Notes: a model not told the origin generated them from the sequence alone. Shown: positions 24,037 through 35,204, counted from the first letter of the stretch. The stretch: 64,000 nt of DNA from Rhynochetos jubatus (GCA_027574665.1 CM050652.1:5126589-5190588), one strand, 5' to 3'. Numbers and translations: made by a program.

Positions 24037-24583
24037 TGGGCCCTTGCCAGTGTTGGCTGTTACAGAAGATATAAAAGGTCTTTATATGAGGAGGAGGTTA
24101 TGGAAGGGAGTGGTGGCTTATTATGAAGATGGGGCTGAGCCTGCCTTTGGGACAGATCTGTGCAGCTGTTTAGGAGACAGAAAAACCCAGGCCACATGTG
24201 TCTGGAACATGATTTCTGGGGTTTAAAAGGAATCTTTGACTTTTGCAGTTCTGAGCACAGGTTGTCCTGTGCTCTATTGCACTGTGCCGTTCACAGCTCT
24301 CACCATTGCTTTGCACTGGGTACAAAACGTTCCTCTCTGGAGGGCCTGTGATCTTCTGGGAGGGTTGCTGCTGGCTGTTAAAAGGCTGCTGCATTTGCCC
24401 CAGAGGAGGGGAGGGGTACGGATGCACACCAGATTTCCACATTGTGTGAAAGGAGCCTTATAATTATCTTATACATTACAGTTGGAAGCCTTAGGCAAAG
24501 GGTAGGCTCCTGTGCTTTCTCCTGACCCATTGTGTGAAGTTTCATGTGACGCAGGGTGGGAAGGTGGCTGCCTTTAGACGTCT

Positions 24584-24614
24584 TTGTCGTGTAATGATAG
24601 TCATTACGTGACAA
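24584..24614. repeat. Imperfect inverted repeat, 14-bp arms
   Basis: The left arm TTGTCGTGTAATGA and right arm TCATTACGTGACAA pair with two mismatches around a 3-base loop (TAG). It keeps CpGs and a TTACGTGA element like a CREB/ATF or bZIP half-site, with GACGTC immediately upstream at 24578-24583. No transposon ends or gene are seen around it. Confidence 0.85.
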
Positions 24615-26640
24615 ACGGGGCAGGGCCAGCCTGCCTGGGCATGGGTCGAAGTTGGACGGTGTGGCTGCAGGACACGTTGGGTGCTGCAGTGGGGAAGGGG
24701 CTGGGACATCACTGAGTGCTGGGAGCTGGGGCTTGTCTCGGAGGGTTTCAGAGTGTGGGTCATCCTCTGAGGTGGTCATGCAGCATTCTGATGTCTCTTC
24801 TGAATGTGAAGTCCATGGGAGGTGTGTGGTAAAGGCTAACCCAGCTGCCTGCCACTGCTTGCCCCAAGGTGAAGAGCTGTTTCCACCATCCCTTCCTTAC
24901 TCATCCTCTGACGAGGTCTCACCTGCGTCTTGTCCCTTTGTCCCCAGAGATGGGCCAGCTCAGCACCTTTTTGCACCTCCCAGCTTTGTCTCGGTAATAA
25001 GAGCTGGTGTACCCCACAGAGTCACCTTCTCCATGCTGGCCCAGGGTGTCTTTGGAAAAGCAAAGATGGGATAAAATGGGGAAATTTTGACCTTTGTATG
25101 AACAGATTGTACTTAGCTGTTGTCACTGTGGTATAATAGGAGAGGATTTGCTTTTGTGAGGAGGGATGGATGCCCTGTAATCCCCCTTAGCCTGGTCCAG
25201 CGCACCGTGTGTGGTCTGGGTGCTGAGGTGCTGTTGCAGATAAACTCACTTGTTCAGGCTGAAGCTGCATGCAGCCAAAATTAATTCCAGGATTAATGTT
25301 TGAGCTGGCTGTGGAGAGGCTGCTCATCTCATAGAAATGCTGTGATTTTTGGACTAATGGTAAAGTCACCTCTCAGAAAGGGATAAAATCAAATTCACAC
25401 AAAATTTCCACAAAGAAAAAAAAAAATCAGGTTTTATTGGGTTTTTGGTTCACATAACTAAAAATGTTCTCTTTGTGTCCAGCTTTTTTGTCCAGAAAAA
25501 TACTTTCATTTTTCTGAGTCTGTATTTTTCACTGAAAAGTTATTTCCAACAGCATAAGCACAAGCCTGGTCTTTGAAAGTGCTGAAGTGAAATGCTTTGA
25601 TCACCTTGAGAGAGTTTTCTAGCAATTCTTGAAGCCCACCAACTTGTTCAAATGGACCTTGGACAGGGTAGACTTCCAGGAGCTGACAGAATCAAAGTTT
25701 TACGAAAGAATTCCCAGTCTGTGGCACACCCCACCACCCCACCCAGGGGAGAGAGATTATGGGAACTCATATCACAGAAAGATCAAGCATCAGTTTAATC
25801 ACCTCTTGTTAATTCCTCTCTTATATTGGATTTTAATACATTTTTAATCTGTTTTTCATTCTTCATGCTTTATCACCTGGGTGATCTGAGTGAACAGGAA
25901 CCAACCTGATGCTGGGATGGAAAGGCAGCAGGGGTGGTGTAAAAGCAGAAGCAAAATTTCCCAGGAGGTTGTGGAGGAGGAATGTAAGCTGAGGACTGGT
26001 GTGGCAGAAAAACTCTAAACTGGGACTGAGGCAGCTGCTGCGACATGGTGCTGTTGTGTGACCTTGAGTTCCTCCAGCCTTTTGATGGCTTGTTCAGTTA
26101 CATTCTCCTTGAGTAAGTAATTTCTTTTTTCTGTGTACAGCACCAAGCAGACTGAAATCTTCTTCCCAGCTCCATCCTCTAAGTAATGCCACCCACACAA
26201 AAAGAAAAATCTTGCAAACTTAAACTAATGACACAGAGAACCTGTCAAAAACCCCTTCTGAGGGACTTCTCCCATCCCCCTCCATGCTGAACTTATTTTT
26301 CCTTGGGTTCAAAAAGACCCTTATCAACGCTTCAATCTTTCCATGTAAATACATTGACAAGTGTCAGGCCCTGGCAAACCTATAATTAAGGCTGAACACA
26401 AGTTGCTAATAAAAGCTAAGAAACTCTGGGTTGAGTTTACTTACATTATCCCCACTGGGCACTTTCCATCAGAATTTTTATCTGTCTCTGCAAATGCCAC
26501 TTTGACATTATTTTTACAGAATCAGTCAAACGCGGACCCTACACGCATCCTCCTCCTTGTTGAGAAGATGCTCCAGCTTCAGAAATAGATTGTTGTTGTT
26601 GTCACTGCAGCTCCTTTGACTCACAAAGCACAGTGAGCTT

Positions 26641-26728
26641 TTGGAAGGAGAGAAAGAATGAGAAAAATAGAGGTGGGGGGAAGAGAAAGAGAGAGAATTG
26701 GAGAGAGAGAAAGAGAGAGAGAGAGAAA
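26641..26728. repeat. GA-rich tract with (GA)n core
   Basis: About 88 bases, nearly all purine, including several GAGAGA runs and a short GGGGGG. The opposite strand gives a low-complexity Ser/Leu/Phe open frame (26526-26768 minus) that should be ignored. Confidence 0.95.
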
Positions 26729-27051
26729 ACGTGAGCCAGAGATTGTGGCAGGCTTTACAAATTGGCACAGTCTTATCAACAGCATTTCATGGTTTTCTGG
26801 AACTCTTTCAAAGGGAACTTGCCTTTGTGTGCACTGGCTTAAGCTTTACTAATATTTAAAGCTATATTTAAAAGTTTATGAAAATTACTTCTGAGTTCCC
26901 TCTGTCTCTTAAAATCGCCGAGGCCGATGTTTGCTTCTCGCTGTTCTCCTGCTCACCCCCCTTCCCTCAAAGTTTCTGTGGTTTTCCCATCCTCTTAGTC
27001 CTTCCTTGGCAGGCTCTCTGCTTTTCCTTCTCCCTCCCTATTTGCTGTGCT

Positions 27052-27078
27052 CCCTTCTCCCAGCCTCCCCCCTCCCCC
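27052..27078 (-). other. G-quadruplex-forming motif (minus strand)
   Basis: C runs of 3, 3, 6 and 5 (27052-27054, 27059-27061, 27067-27072, 27074-27078) are separated by loops of 4, 5 and 1 bases. The minus strand therefore fits the usual G3+ with loops up to 7 rule. It lies in a pyrimidine-rich stretch at 26940-27085. No gene start is recognised nearby. Confidence 0.7.
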
Positions 27079-27837
27079 AGCCTTAATTTCTAGGGTGGCT
27101 GGGAGAAGGATTTTTTCTGTGGGTCTGTTTGTAATGGGTGAGATCCAGCTTTCAGCAGCGCCACTCTCCACTACATCAGTAAGCATGTAAGTAAATACAT
27201 CTCTCATGTTCTTTCTCTTGGCTCGTTGCTTGGACAAAGGTCAACTGGCTTTTTCCCCTGCTTCCCTCTCTACCCAGCTTGGTCTGGGTCAGAAGAACGT
27301 AGTTTGACACCTCTAACGACCCATGGTGGCATCCTCATCCTAAAGCAGGTGTTGAAATAGTCCAGGTGATCCTTACTGCAGACACACATCACTTCTGAAG
27401 AGATTCCAAGTTAGAAATCAGCCGAGCTTTGTAGTGATCAGTGAAAGATGGTCCAAGCTCCAAGCTGTGTCCAGATTTACCTACAGCCACTGTTATTTAT
27501 GTGTGGGTGACGTTCAAGTGCATGTTGTGCCTGAGTACCAAGGCTGTCTGAAGGAGGAAAGTCTTAACAAGATGTTGAATGTCTTGATCCAGAGGTGTGC
27601 CCTTGTTCTGAGCACAGATGAAAGGAGGACATGTGGAGATGAGGGTGGTCCAACTCAGGCCTCTGGCAGCCCATTTCTCAGTGTAGCTGTTCCAAAGGGT
27701 GGTGGTGACACTTGGGTAGGGTTTGTCCGGCTCCTGCTGTGATGGCTGTGTCTGAGCTGCTCACCCTTTTTAAAGCATCGCCCTGACATAGACATCTGCA
27801 GAGGAACTGCATCTTAAAAATTCCCATTTCTCTTCAG

Positions 27838-27903
27838 GATTGTTGATGGAGCTGGAGGTGACTTTCTCAGTGTTGTATCTACACCTTAGAGGTCTAAATA
27901 AAG
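27838..27903 (+). other. Exon-like segment, 66 nt (unproven)
   Basis: It is preceded by a very good acceptor (TTCCCATTTCTCTTCAG ending at 27837) and followed by AAAG then GTAAGA (donor at 27904). The length is a multiple of three and one frame is open across it, reading LLMELEVTFSVLYLHLRGLNK. The other two frames contain stops. An AATAAA at about 27896-27901 could equally serve as a polyadenylation signal. There is no homology I recognise. Confidence 0.25.
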
Positions 27904-28059
27904 GTAAGATGAATTCTTTCTGGGGTAAATCGTTTAGGTTCAAAGGTGTTAGGTCCCAGTTAATACATTCTAAAAGGACTTAGAATATTTTTGCATTAGA
28001 GTTTTAGTTGTATCATAAAATAACCATGTTAGCTAATGTGATTTTAAACACGAAGTGTG

Positions 28060-28135
28060 TGACAGTAGCCATACTAGGTCAAACCAGAGGGCCCTCCTAG
28101 TCCAGTGTCCTGTTTCCAACAGCAGTCAAGAGTAA
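28060..28135. repeat. Old amniote interspersed repeat, family not named
   Basis: AGTAGCCATACTAGGTCAAA, then CCTAGTCCAGTGTCCTGTTT and CCAACAGCAGTCAA, resemble a repeat phrase common in amniote genomes (GCCATACTGGGTCAGACCAAAGGTCC...CCCAGTATCCTGTCTCCGACAGTGGCCAA). I recall the phrase but not the family name. Only about 75 bp is recognisable. Confidence 0.5.
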
Positions 28136-29079
28136 AAGGTTAAAGAGAAAAATAAACTACCAATAGGAAAAAACAATATCTGTGTCTCCAGTAATCACTG
28201 ATGTAGACATCTTCAGAAGACACATTTATACAACCAGGTTTAATAGCCCTCAGGCTGCCTATCTGTTGAAATCTGCCCCCCCCCCTCTTTTTCATTTGTT
28301 TTTAAATATAAGCTTATACCTTGGCTATATCCAGCAGCAATGTCCTGTTTTCCTAGTTTAGATCCAGCTGATGAAGACATGGGTGATTCTTTGCCTTCTT
28401 CCCAGTGTCCTGGAAAGTGCCTGCTCTGCACCTGGGGCAATTTGGTGGAGTTATACTGGCTTCAGACAGGATGATCTTCTACGACTTTGCTACAACTTCA
28501 AAAGAGCTAGGCAAATGTGCCCTATCTGGGGAAGTGACCTCTTGCTTTACCTTATTCTATAGCATTAAAAGAGCACCTTTAGTGTAGGAGAATGCCGAGC
28601 AACGCTCTCATCTATAGGAACGAACCACAAGGAAAAGCGATAAATGACTTCTGTATTCCATAGTGTATCAGTTATAAAAGCAAATCCTTTATATAAATGA
28701 ACCCCAGATCCTTTAGATTCCCTTTGAAGAAATCTTGTCCTCTGGCAGCTGGAACCGCAGTGCTGGGAGTGACAGAGGTAGTGGCTGGGAGACATGGCTG
28801 TCTGTGAGAGATAGGATCAGTGTTCCTGCAAGGGACAACTGCAAATTTGGTGTTACAGTGAGAATATAAATCCTCTTAGATTTTACTGCTGGTTTTGGAG
28901 AGAGAAGGAAACTAGATTTAGAAAAAATGAGATATGTATACACATGTACATATAAATATTTATAAAGTCTGTGTATAGATGGTAACACCAAGCTATGAGG
29001 TAGAAAGTATATTATGCTTTAATGCATTAATCAGCCCAGGACTGAAGAAGTATATATGAGCCTCTCTGTTTGACAAGGC

Positions 29080-29165
29080 AGGGGAAGGTTAAGTGATTTG
29101 CCAGAGGCCAGAGACTAAATCAGTGTCACAGACAGGATGAGAAAGGAAGAGACTCCAGTTCAGGT
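29080..29165 (-). repeat. MIR-type CORE-SINE relic
   Basis: GGGGAAGGTTAAGTGATTTGCCAGAGGCCA is a good match to the reversed MIR core (GAGAGGTTAAGTGACTTGCCCAAGGTCA). It is followed by a CAGTGTCACAGACAGGATG stretch in place of the MIR text around GCAGAGCCAGGA. Diverged, with no tail visible. Confidence 0.6.
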
Positions 29166-29724
29166 GGGATTCTCGATAGGATAAGCAATACCAGAAAGAA
29201 ACAAGGCCCAAGCAAAGGGCAGTGGTGGCTTGTCACTTCAGTGTCCACCACATTCCTCAGAAGTGTTCCTAGGGGGAAGATATTCTGCCCTCCTCTTCCA
29301 TTTTCTCATCAGATAAAATAGCAGCCAAAGCTATCTTTTCATTCTCTACCCCACAGACTCATCTTTATCTCTTTTTCACACTTCCTATGCGCTGGAAAAT
29401 TATTTTCTTTTTGTTTTCTAGAGGTCAGACATCTCAATGTTGGGAAATTCATACCTTGGGCTCAATTTCTCTGCAACAACAAGGAACACTGGCCGGGGCT
29501 GATCCTGTCATCGTAGCTCCCACTTTGTAAAAACCACCAACACCTATTAAAAAGCAATGATCATGCACACTAAATAATTTGTGTCATTAATTATTAATAT
29601 GGTGGTGTAACCTGCAGGGCCCAATTAAGATCCAAACCTTATCACACTAGGTTGGGGAAACGCACAGTTTGACTTTGAAGATTTTGCATTTTTAATGGAT
29701 GGAATTAAGACTGGGAAAAAGGAA

Positions 29725-29845
29725 CTTATTCCCCTATTTCCCAAGTGGAGCACCGGGACCCGCAGGTATTAAGTGAGTTGCCCAAGGTCATGAGGGCTGT
29801 GTCAGACAGGAGCTGAACCTCTGTTCCTACGTCCTGATCAAGGAG
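29725..29845 (-). repeat. MIR-type CORE-SINE relic
   Basis: ATTAAGTGAGTTGCCCAAGGTCATGAGGGC, then TCAGACAGGAGCTGAACCTC, closely follow the reversed MIR core and head (AAGTGACTTGCCCAAGGTCACAC...AGCAGAGCTGGGAATTGAACCC). It is one of the clearest MIR copies here. It is only 560 bp from the relic at 29080-29165, in the same orientation. Confidence 0.7.
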
Positions 29846-31094
29846 TACTATGAGATGGAGCTTATATCTCTGATGAATCTTTAATATAACAGGGAAAGTC
29901 ATAAACAGAAAACAGAGCTTGGGAAGGAAAGAGGGAGGGAGAGGGATGTGTGTGATTGTGCCTCTCACAGCCAGGCTGTTCAATGACTAACAACAACTGG
30001 TCTTAACTGAGATGCTTCGTGGGATGCCTTATTTTATCCCAAGCCACTTAAAGAGCAAGTTAGTCTTAGAAAACTCTGAGTCTATAATCTAATGCCCAAA
30101 TAACAACATTTGCCATTAAGTCACTGTAAGGAGAACATATATGTATGTATGTGTATATTTACAAATATATACATACAAAGTGTTTTACTTGTTTAACCTA
30201 CATCTATATGTATATACAATAAGACATGCACACACACACCCCCTGCCCTGTCTTAAAATAACATGGCTAAGTTAGGAGTGGGCCTACCATTTCAGCTTGG
30301 AAACACAGGTGATTTAGAATTCGATGTTAACATTTTTAACAAAAATCATATTTCATTGAAACTCTCATGTTTTGAAAAGTTGTGCTTAAAGAAAAACACT
30401 TAAGCAATGGCAGTATGTCCCATTTTATAATCTGCAGAGTAAAATACTGTTTCATTTTCTTTTAATTCTGCAATTTTTTCAATATGAAATGCATCTTTTT
30501 ACATAAATGTTTTGAAATATTTGGGGTTAATAGTATATTTAAACTATTTCAAAGGTAGTAAATTTTTGAATTTAATCTGTAGGATGAAAAAAACCCCAAA
30601 AAACAACTAGGAGTTTGTATTCCAGGTGGAAAACAGGTCAGCGTGACAAAAAAACCCCACCATGAAATGGAAAAGGTGATTCCCCTAACTGGGAAATAAA
30701 GTTTCCTCTGTGCCTGTGGTTCAGCTCACTGGGATAAATGCATTCCGATACCCCCCCAAAAGATATGATACACTTTCTTCCCCACAGACTTTGTTGTTTA
30801 TAGCGTGAGAGGAACCAGATGAAGCGATGAGTGGGGTCAAGCAATGAAGACCCTGTTACAGGCTACTGGAGGAGGGTTTTTGCAGCCCTTGTGGGTATTA
30901 GGGGCTCTTGTGTTGTAGAAATGGATTCTGGGTTTTCTTCTGCCAAAGGTTTCCAGCCAAACCATCTTGTGCACAAATGCCCATTGTTGGAAGTTTCCTA
31001 TCTTGGAGGGAACCTGGAGATGCTGAGCCTCTTCCGCCAAACAGCTCAGTTTTGTCCTTAGAAAGGATGTTGGAAAGCAGCTTTCTTCTCACCA
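29846..31094. other. Non-coding stretch, nothing recognised
   Basis: It contains an imperfect ATGT/ATAC simple repeat at about 30137-30178 and a short CA run at about 30230-30238. Overlapping open frames on both strands at 30831-31123 lack known domains. Confidence 0.55.
30137..30178. repeat. ATGT/ATAC-type simple repeat
   Basis: Imperfect TATGTATGTATGTGTATA followed by ATATATACATACA. The two halves are partly complementary, so the tract can fold back. Confidence 0.85.
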
Positions 31095-31262
31095 CAGAGT
31101 GGGCAAACCACTTTTCACCTTAACCCTTCTGTACTTCGGTCTCTCTCTTTGGGTGAAAATGAGGCCAAGAAAACCCTCTCAACACACAGAGGTGTTACAG
31201 GGAGAAAGGCATAAATATCTGCAGTGCCTTCAGGCTTTAAAGTGATGGGCAGAGAGGAAAAG
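31095..31262 (+). repeat. MIR-type CORE-SINE relic with tail
   Basis: GTGGGCAAACCACTTTTCACCTTAACCCTTCTGTACTTCGGTCTC follows the MIR phrase TGGGCAAGTCACTTAACCTCTCTGTGCCTCAGTTTC. It continues with GAGGTGTTACAGGGAGAAAGGCATAAAT (MIR: GGGTTGTTGTGAGGATTAAAT) and a CAGGCTTTAAAGTGATGGGC tail. This is a long, ordered match, so the call is fairly firm despite high divergence. Confidence 0.65.
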
Positions 31263-31265
31263 CCC

Positions 31266-32129
31266 ACGTGGAAATGAATCATTCTGTCTCAGGATGAAAC
31301 TGTGCTAACATGAAAAACATTTGTCTTGAAGGTCATGCATCACACGGGGAAGAAAATAAAATCGAGAAGAGCTTTTGACTATGGAAGCTGTGTCCAGCCT
31401 CTGTGCAGATTAAGGCCTTATGGGAAGAGAAATAAGTGAGCGCATATTTGCATTTCTTTTGCAGAGTGGCTGTGTGTGGAACAACAGCTTTAATCCTGGA
31501 ACTTCCAAAGTGTTGGATGCTTGACTTGGAGATCTGAGTTCGAGTTGTTTGATGTACTTTTTTTTTTTTTTTTGCATCTCTTTACACAGACACATTAGAT
31601 AGATAGGCAGCATATATTTACATTCCAAATTTATGAAGTTGTAGCTGGACGTTTTTTCTAAATTACTGTGAAACTGACACTTTTCACATCCTGCTCAGTC
31701 TTTTTGGGCATCCTCATTTGTGCTTCAGCTGGCGCAGTTGCAGGTTTGTCTTCGATTCTTTCTGCTGTGTTGGCGGCTCTTTCCCGTTTTCATACTCTTC
31801 CATCTTCTGGTTGAAGTGACCTTTCCCATTCACCCTTAAAATTCCACCTAACTGAACACTAGCCCTGCCTCCAGGCCTGTAACTGCGGCCTCTGTATCCC
31901 CGGGACAATGGGGTGAGGAAGGCAAAAAAAGGGACATTCCTGCAGGTCCTCCGTGTGTGGATAACAAACAGGGCAGAAGAGGTGGGCATGTAAATCAGAA
32001 ATCACTCCATTAGCTTGTTAAGCGTTTTGGAGTGACACCATGTACATTAGGAGCTGGCAGCCACAATGGAGGGATCCTGGCCATTTGATATTCATGAGAT
32101 GAAGAAGGTTTAAGAAGAGAAAAGGAAGG
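31266..32129. other. Non-coding stretch with poly-T
   Basis: T16 at 31558-31573. No gene or transposable element is recognised. A minus-strand 91-codon open frame (31714-31989) has no recognisable domain. Confidence 0.55.
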
Positions 32130-32330
32130 GGGAGGGAGCGATGTGGGCTTTCTAATGTAAACACCATTATCATTTGAAAATCAATTAGCTCCTTGCACTG
32201 AGGGAATGACTAGACTTAAGGCCCTTTTCTGAACTGCTATTGTGAGCCTGGGTTATTTACTTTAATTAAGAGGAGACAGAGTGGATTATTGTCTCAAACT
32301 AAGGAGTTGGGAAGAGTCAGAAAATTACAC
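32130..32330. promoter_or_regulatory. Possible conserved non-coding element
   Basis: AT-rich, non-repetitive and of high complexity, with several homeodomain-like cores (TCAATTAG, TTTAATTAAG, GGATTATTG). It reads like an amniote enhancer rather than decayed repeat. This is an impression; only alignment to other birds and reptiles can show conservation. Confidence 0.2.
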
Positions 32331-32722
32331 TCTACCTCACTGCACAACAAAGCCAGAGTGAGACAGGCTCCAAACTCAGCAAAGTCGGAAAGAAATTAGC
32401 CTTTAATCTGGATTTGTCCTACATAAGGAGCAATCAAGGTTGGGAGCCTTCTTGCTGAGCACCAGGCATGATATTGCAGTGGCTGTCACCGCCAGCACTT
32501 CTGCTGGAGCTTAATGTTGGGACTGGAAGGGGCTTTTACCCCTGGAAGGGCTGGAGTTTGAGAGCAAAGATTTATTTTGGCCTAAAATTTGACACACTGA
32601 AGTGTCAGGTGTGGGGCTTCGTTTCCTCCTCCCCGCTCCAACATGATGATGGAGCAATGCATTTCTTTAGAAAGAAATATGTGTAATTGTTGATGCAAAG
32701 ATGTCTCCTGGATGAAGATGCC

Positions 32723-32822
32723 TTTTTTTTTTTTTTTTTGGCTCTTATTTAATTCAAAGAGCTTGGATTAAAAAACTAGGGGGAAAAAAAAAAGGAGAAG
32801 AAGGAGGAAAAAAAAGAAAAGG
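32723..32822. repeat. Poly-T followed by A-rich tract
   Basis: T17 at 32723-32739, then at 32779-32822 runs of A mixed with GGA and GAAG. The two could pair as an imperfect fold-back. Confidence 0.9.
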
Positions 32823-32929
32823 AATTTGGCAAGTGACTAATCCACAATATTGTCTAATTTGGCATATGGAGAAACACCCCCCCGAGGTATCTAATACTGA
32901 GATGTTTCAGCTCTGCTTTGCATTGCCCA

Positions 32930-33165
32930 CTCTTACTCTGCATACTCTAAATATGTATTAAGTCAGTCGAGCATGGCAGCTGCTGAAGGAGTTGCCACAG
33001 CTTACTGGGTAAATAATGATCGTTTTTTAAATCACCTAAATGCATATCTACCCCAAAGACCATGGCAGTGGCTTATGGGAACGCTGATTTGCATTTTAAA
33101 AATTTGCTCGGGTGTATTTGCAATTGCTGTGCCTTCTGCTGATTGCTGCATGCTCCAGTTTTAAG
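32930..33165. promoter_or_regulatory. Possible enhancer with octamer-type motifs
   Basis: It contains a perfect POU octamer in reverse (ATTTGCAT, 33087-33094), an octamer variant ATGCATAT (33040-33047), GGTAAATAATGATCG with forkhead/homeodomain-like text, and a CAGCTG E-box. It is complex sequence, free of recognised repeats until the repeat at 33169. Suggestive of a conserved regulatory element but unproven. Confidence 0.25.
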
Positions 33166-33168
33166 TCC

Positions 33169-33235
33169 GAGGCCTGATTCTGCTCTCAGTTATGAATGGA
33201 TCAATATGGAGCGTCATCACTGAAATCGGCAACAA
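33169..33235. repeat. Ancient amniote palindromic repeat, terminal part
   Basis: GAGGCCTGATTCTGCTCTCAGTTA is a nearly exact copy of the remembered terminal phrase of this amniote repeat (GGGCCTGATTCTGCTCTCAGTTACAC). ATATGGAGCGTCATCACTGAAATC then corresponds to the inner GGAGTAACTCCACTGAAATCAATGG. It is the best-preserved end among the copies in this window. Confidence 0.6.
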
Positions 33236-35204
33236 GAAATCAAACTGAAGAACCGATCTGCTCAACGACTTTTGCAAGGAATGTGATTTGGCAATTTTGG
33301 GGGGATTTTGAGACTTTAAAAATAAATCCTCGAGAACTGAGAAACACCTTTTTGGAGGCCTCTATGTTGGAGAGATAGGCCAAAGATGAGCTGCTGTCCA
33401 ACCTTGATATTGAAGTAGGACAGAGCCAGATCATGGGTAAATGATCCCAATCAGTGTCTACTACACCTCTGAAAACCATGTTCCCAGTGCCAGACTTTGG
33501 GGCCTAGATATGCCTTTTTTGTTCTGTGGAGGGAAAAACAGTGCCTTTTTCTGAATTCTTGGCACACATCCAAGCTCACTGGATCTTATCCCTTTACAAA
33601 ACTGGGACCATCCTCTGTGTGTTATCGTCATAGACATCTTGGTTTATAGTGAACCCAGAAACACATGTGGCTCTGGAAGCAAAAGGATAAGAAGGCTTTT
33701 CAGAGGGCCCTGAGGAACAAAACATACATTACATTAGGCATCAGAAAATGTATATTTTTATATATAGTCAGAGTTCTCCCAGAAATTCAGGGTACCTCTC
33801 CTCCAGACTATGGACTCTGCCCCTCCTTTGCAGCTGGATTCCTTCTTTCTCATTTGGTCCTGCAATTAATCTGGATCTCTTTCCTATGACAGTCATTCCC
33901 TCTTTTCTGCTCATGTTTCTGGTGGGCAAATATCTATCCATGCACTATGGGTCTCGTCAAAATGCCTGTCCTGGCTCTGGAGTCTGGTCAAGGAGACATG
34001 CATGAATGTGTCCCTGCTGGGTTTTGGCCTGGTTCTTTCACCTCTCTTATGAATCTGTGCCTTTTCCAAGCTGGGTCATTAGGCCAGACTTAGTGACCTG
34101 TGCCTCAGATGTGCCCAGTGACTCTGTCACCACCTCTCCTTGCTCCACTCTGCCCTATAGCATGAGGTGCCCAGACCTCTCTGTGAGATCACATCAGCAA
34201 GCTGTTAAGGTGGGTGTTTTTGTGACCCAGCATTAACACTGATCTGGTTACTTCCCTTTTTGGGGATTTCCATTTGTCTCCCCATTTACTAGTTCAAAGA
34301 AAACTGGCTTTGTGAACAACACAGCTAAGCAAGGCTCATCTCTATGCTCACTGACCGCACATGCCAAGGCACCATGATCATATGTCACATGGCATTGGAA
34401 GCAGAGGTACAAGCACACACAGGTAAGAACCAGAGCCCAGGTGAGAAATGAGAAGTGTAGAGAATCAAGGCTTCTGACAGCCATGAATCAGACTTAGAAA
34501 TCTTGGAGATGAGGACCCTGGCCCAGTGAGGCAAAGACAGCAGATACCTTCCTTAAATGAAGCACCACCACAAAAAGGCTGAATGTTGTGCTGTTAGCAT
34601 CACATCCTGGAGGACCTGGAGAGATGGAACATAAGACACATGCTCAGTTGTTGCTCGCTCTTCCTCTGGCAGGGTATAGCTTTTAATACTTAACCACAAT
34701 GGGCACAGCTAATGCATTAATTCCAGTCTTAGCTCTGTACTTGTTGGATTAAAGTGAATTCTTTATGTATATATTGTCTGGTTATTGTAATATTATTTTG
34801 TGATCTTGAATATACTTAATTGTATTAGAAATGGTGCACTGGAACCTTTTTCATCATTACTAATATGAAAATAAATAAAAGGGGGATGTTTTTTCCCCAC
34901 CCAGGAATATATCAAATCCTCAACTGGAGTGCAAGGTCAACAGACCCGCAGGGTTGAGCTGCTGGCTGCAGATAGTGTATGTGTGTGTGCATAGATGACT
35001 ACACACAAGTGTGCCACCTATATTTGCATTCCTACAGCTGTTCATTATTTGTATCTCTTATACAGTGGAGAGAGCACAAATGTATGCAATTGAGACAAAA
35101 TGATGCAGGGATATGAAAGGGCCAATCCATCAGTTCAAGTGTGTTTGGGTTTAAGGAGAAGGGGATGTACTGATAAATTCACTGACTTATTCTTACTAAC
35201 TCTT
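33236..35204. other. Non-coding stretch, nothing recognised
   Basis: About 2 kb with no recognised gene, repeat or RNA. Open frames (33748-34005 plus, 34006-34236 plus) are adjacent but in different contexts and without domains. CACACAG followed by GTAAGA at 34422 is a good donor without a convincing acceptor. Confidence 0.55.

Larger units (their letters stand above)
23686..26640. other. Non-coding stretch, partly GC-richer
   Basis: It contains one ancient palindromic repeat (23966-24036) and an imperfect hairpin at 24584-24614. A patch at about 24540-25040 is visibly GC-richer than the surroundings, with several CpGs, but I see no promoter or gene structure. Open frames there (24378-24779 minus, 24652-25074 plus) overlap one another and match nothing I know. 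Confidence 0.55.
27079..29079. other. Non-coding stretch with exon-like and old-repeat segments
   Basis: It holds the exon-like segment 27838-27903 and an old repeat at 28060-28135. A C10 run is at 28276-28285. No protein-coding gene is recognised. Confidence 0.55.

Noticed and set aside
26526-26768. Ser/Leu/Phe-rich minus-strand open frame
   Set aside because: It is a translation of the GA-rich simple repeat.
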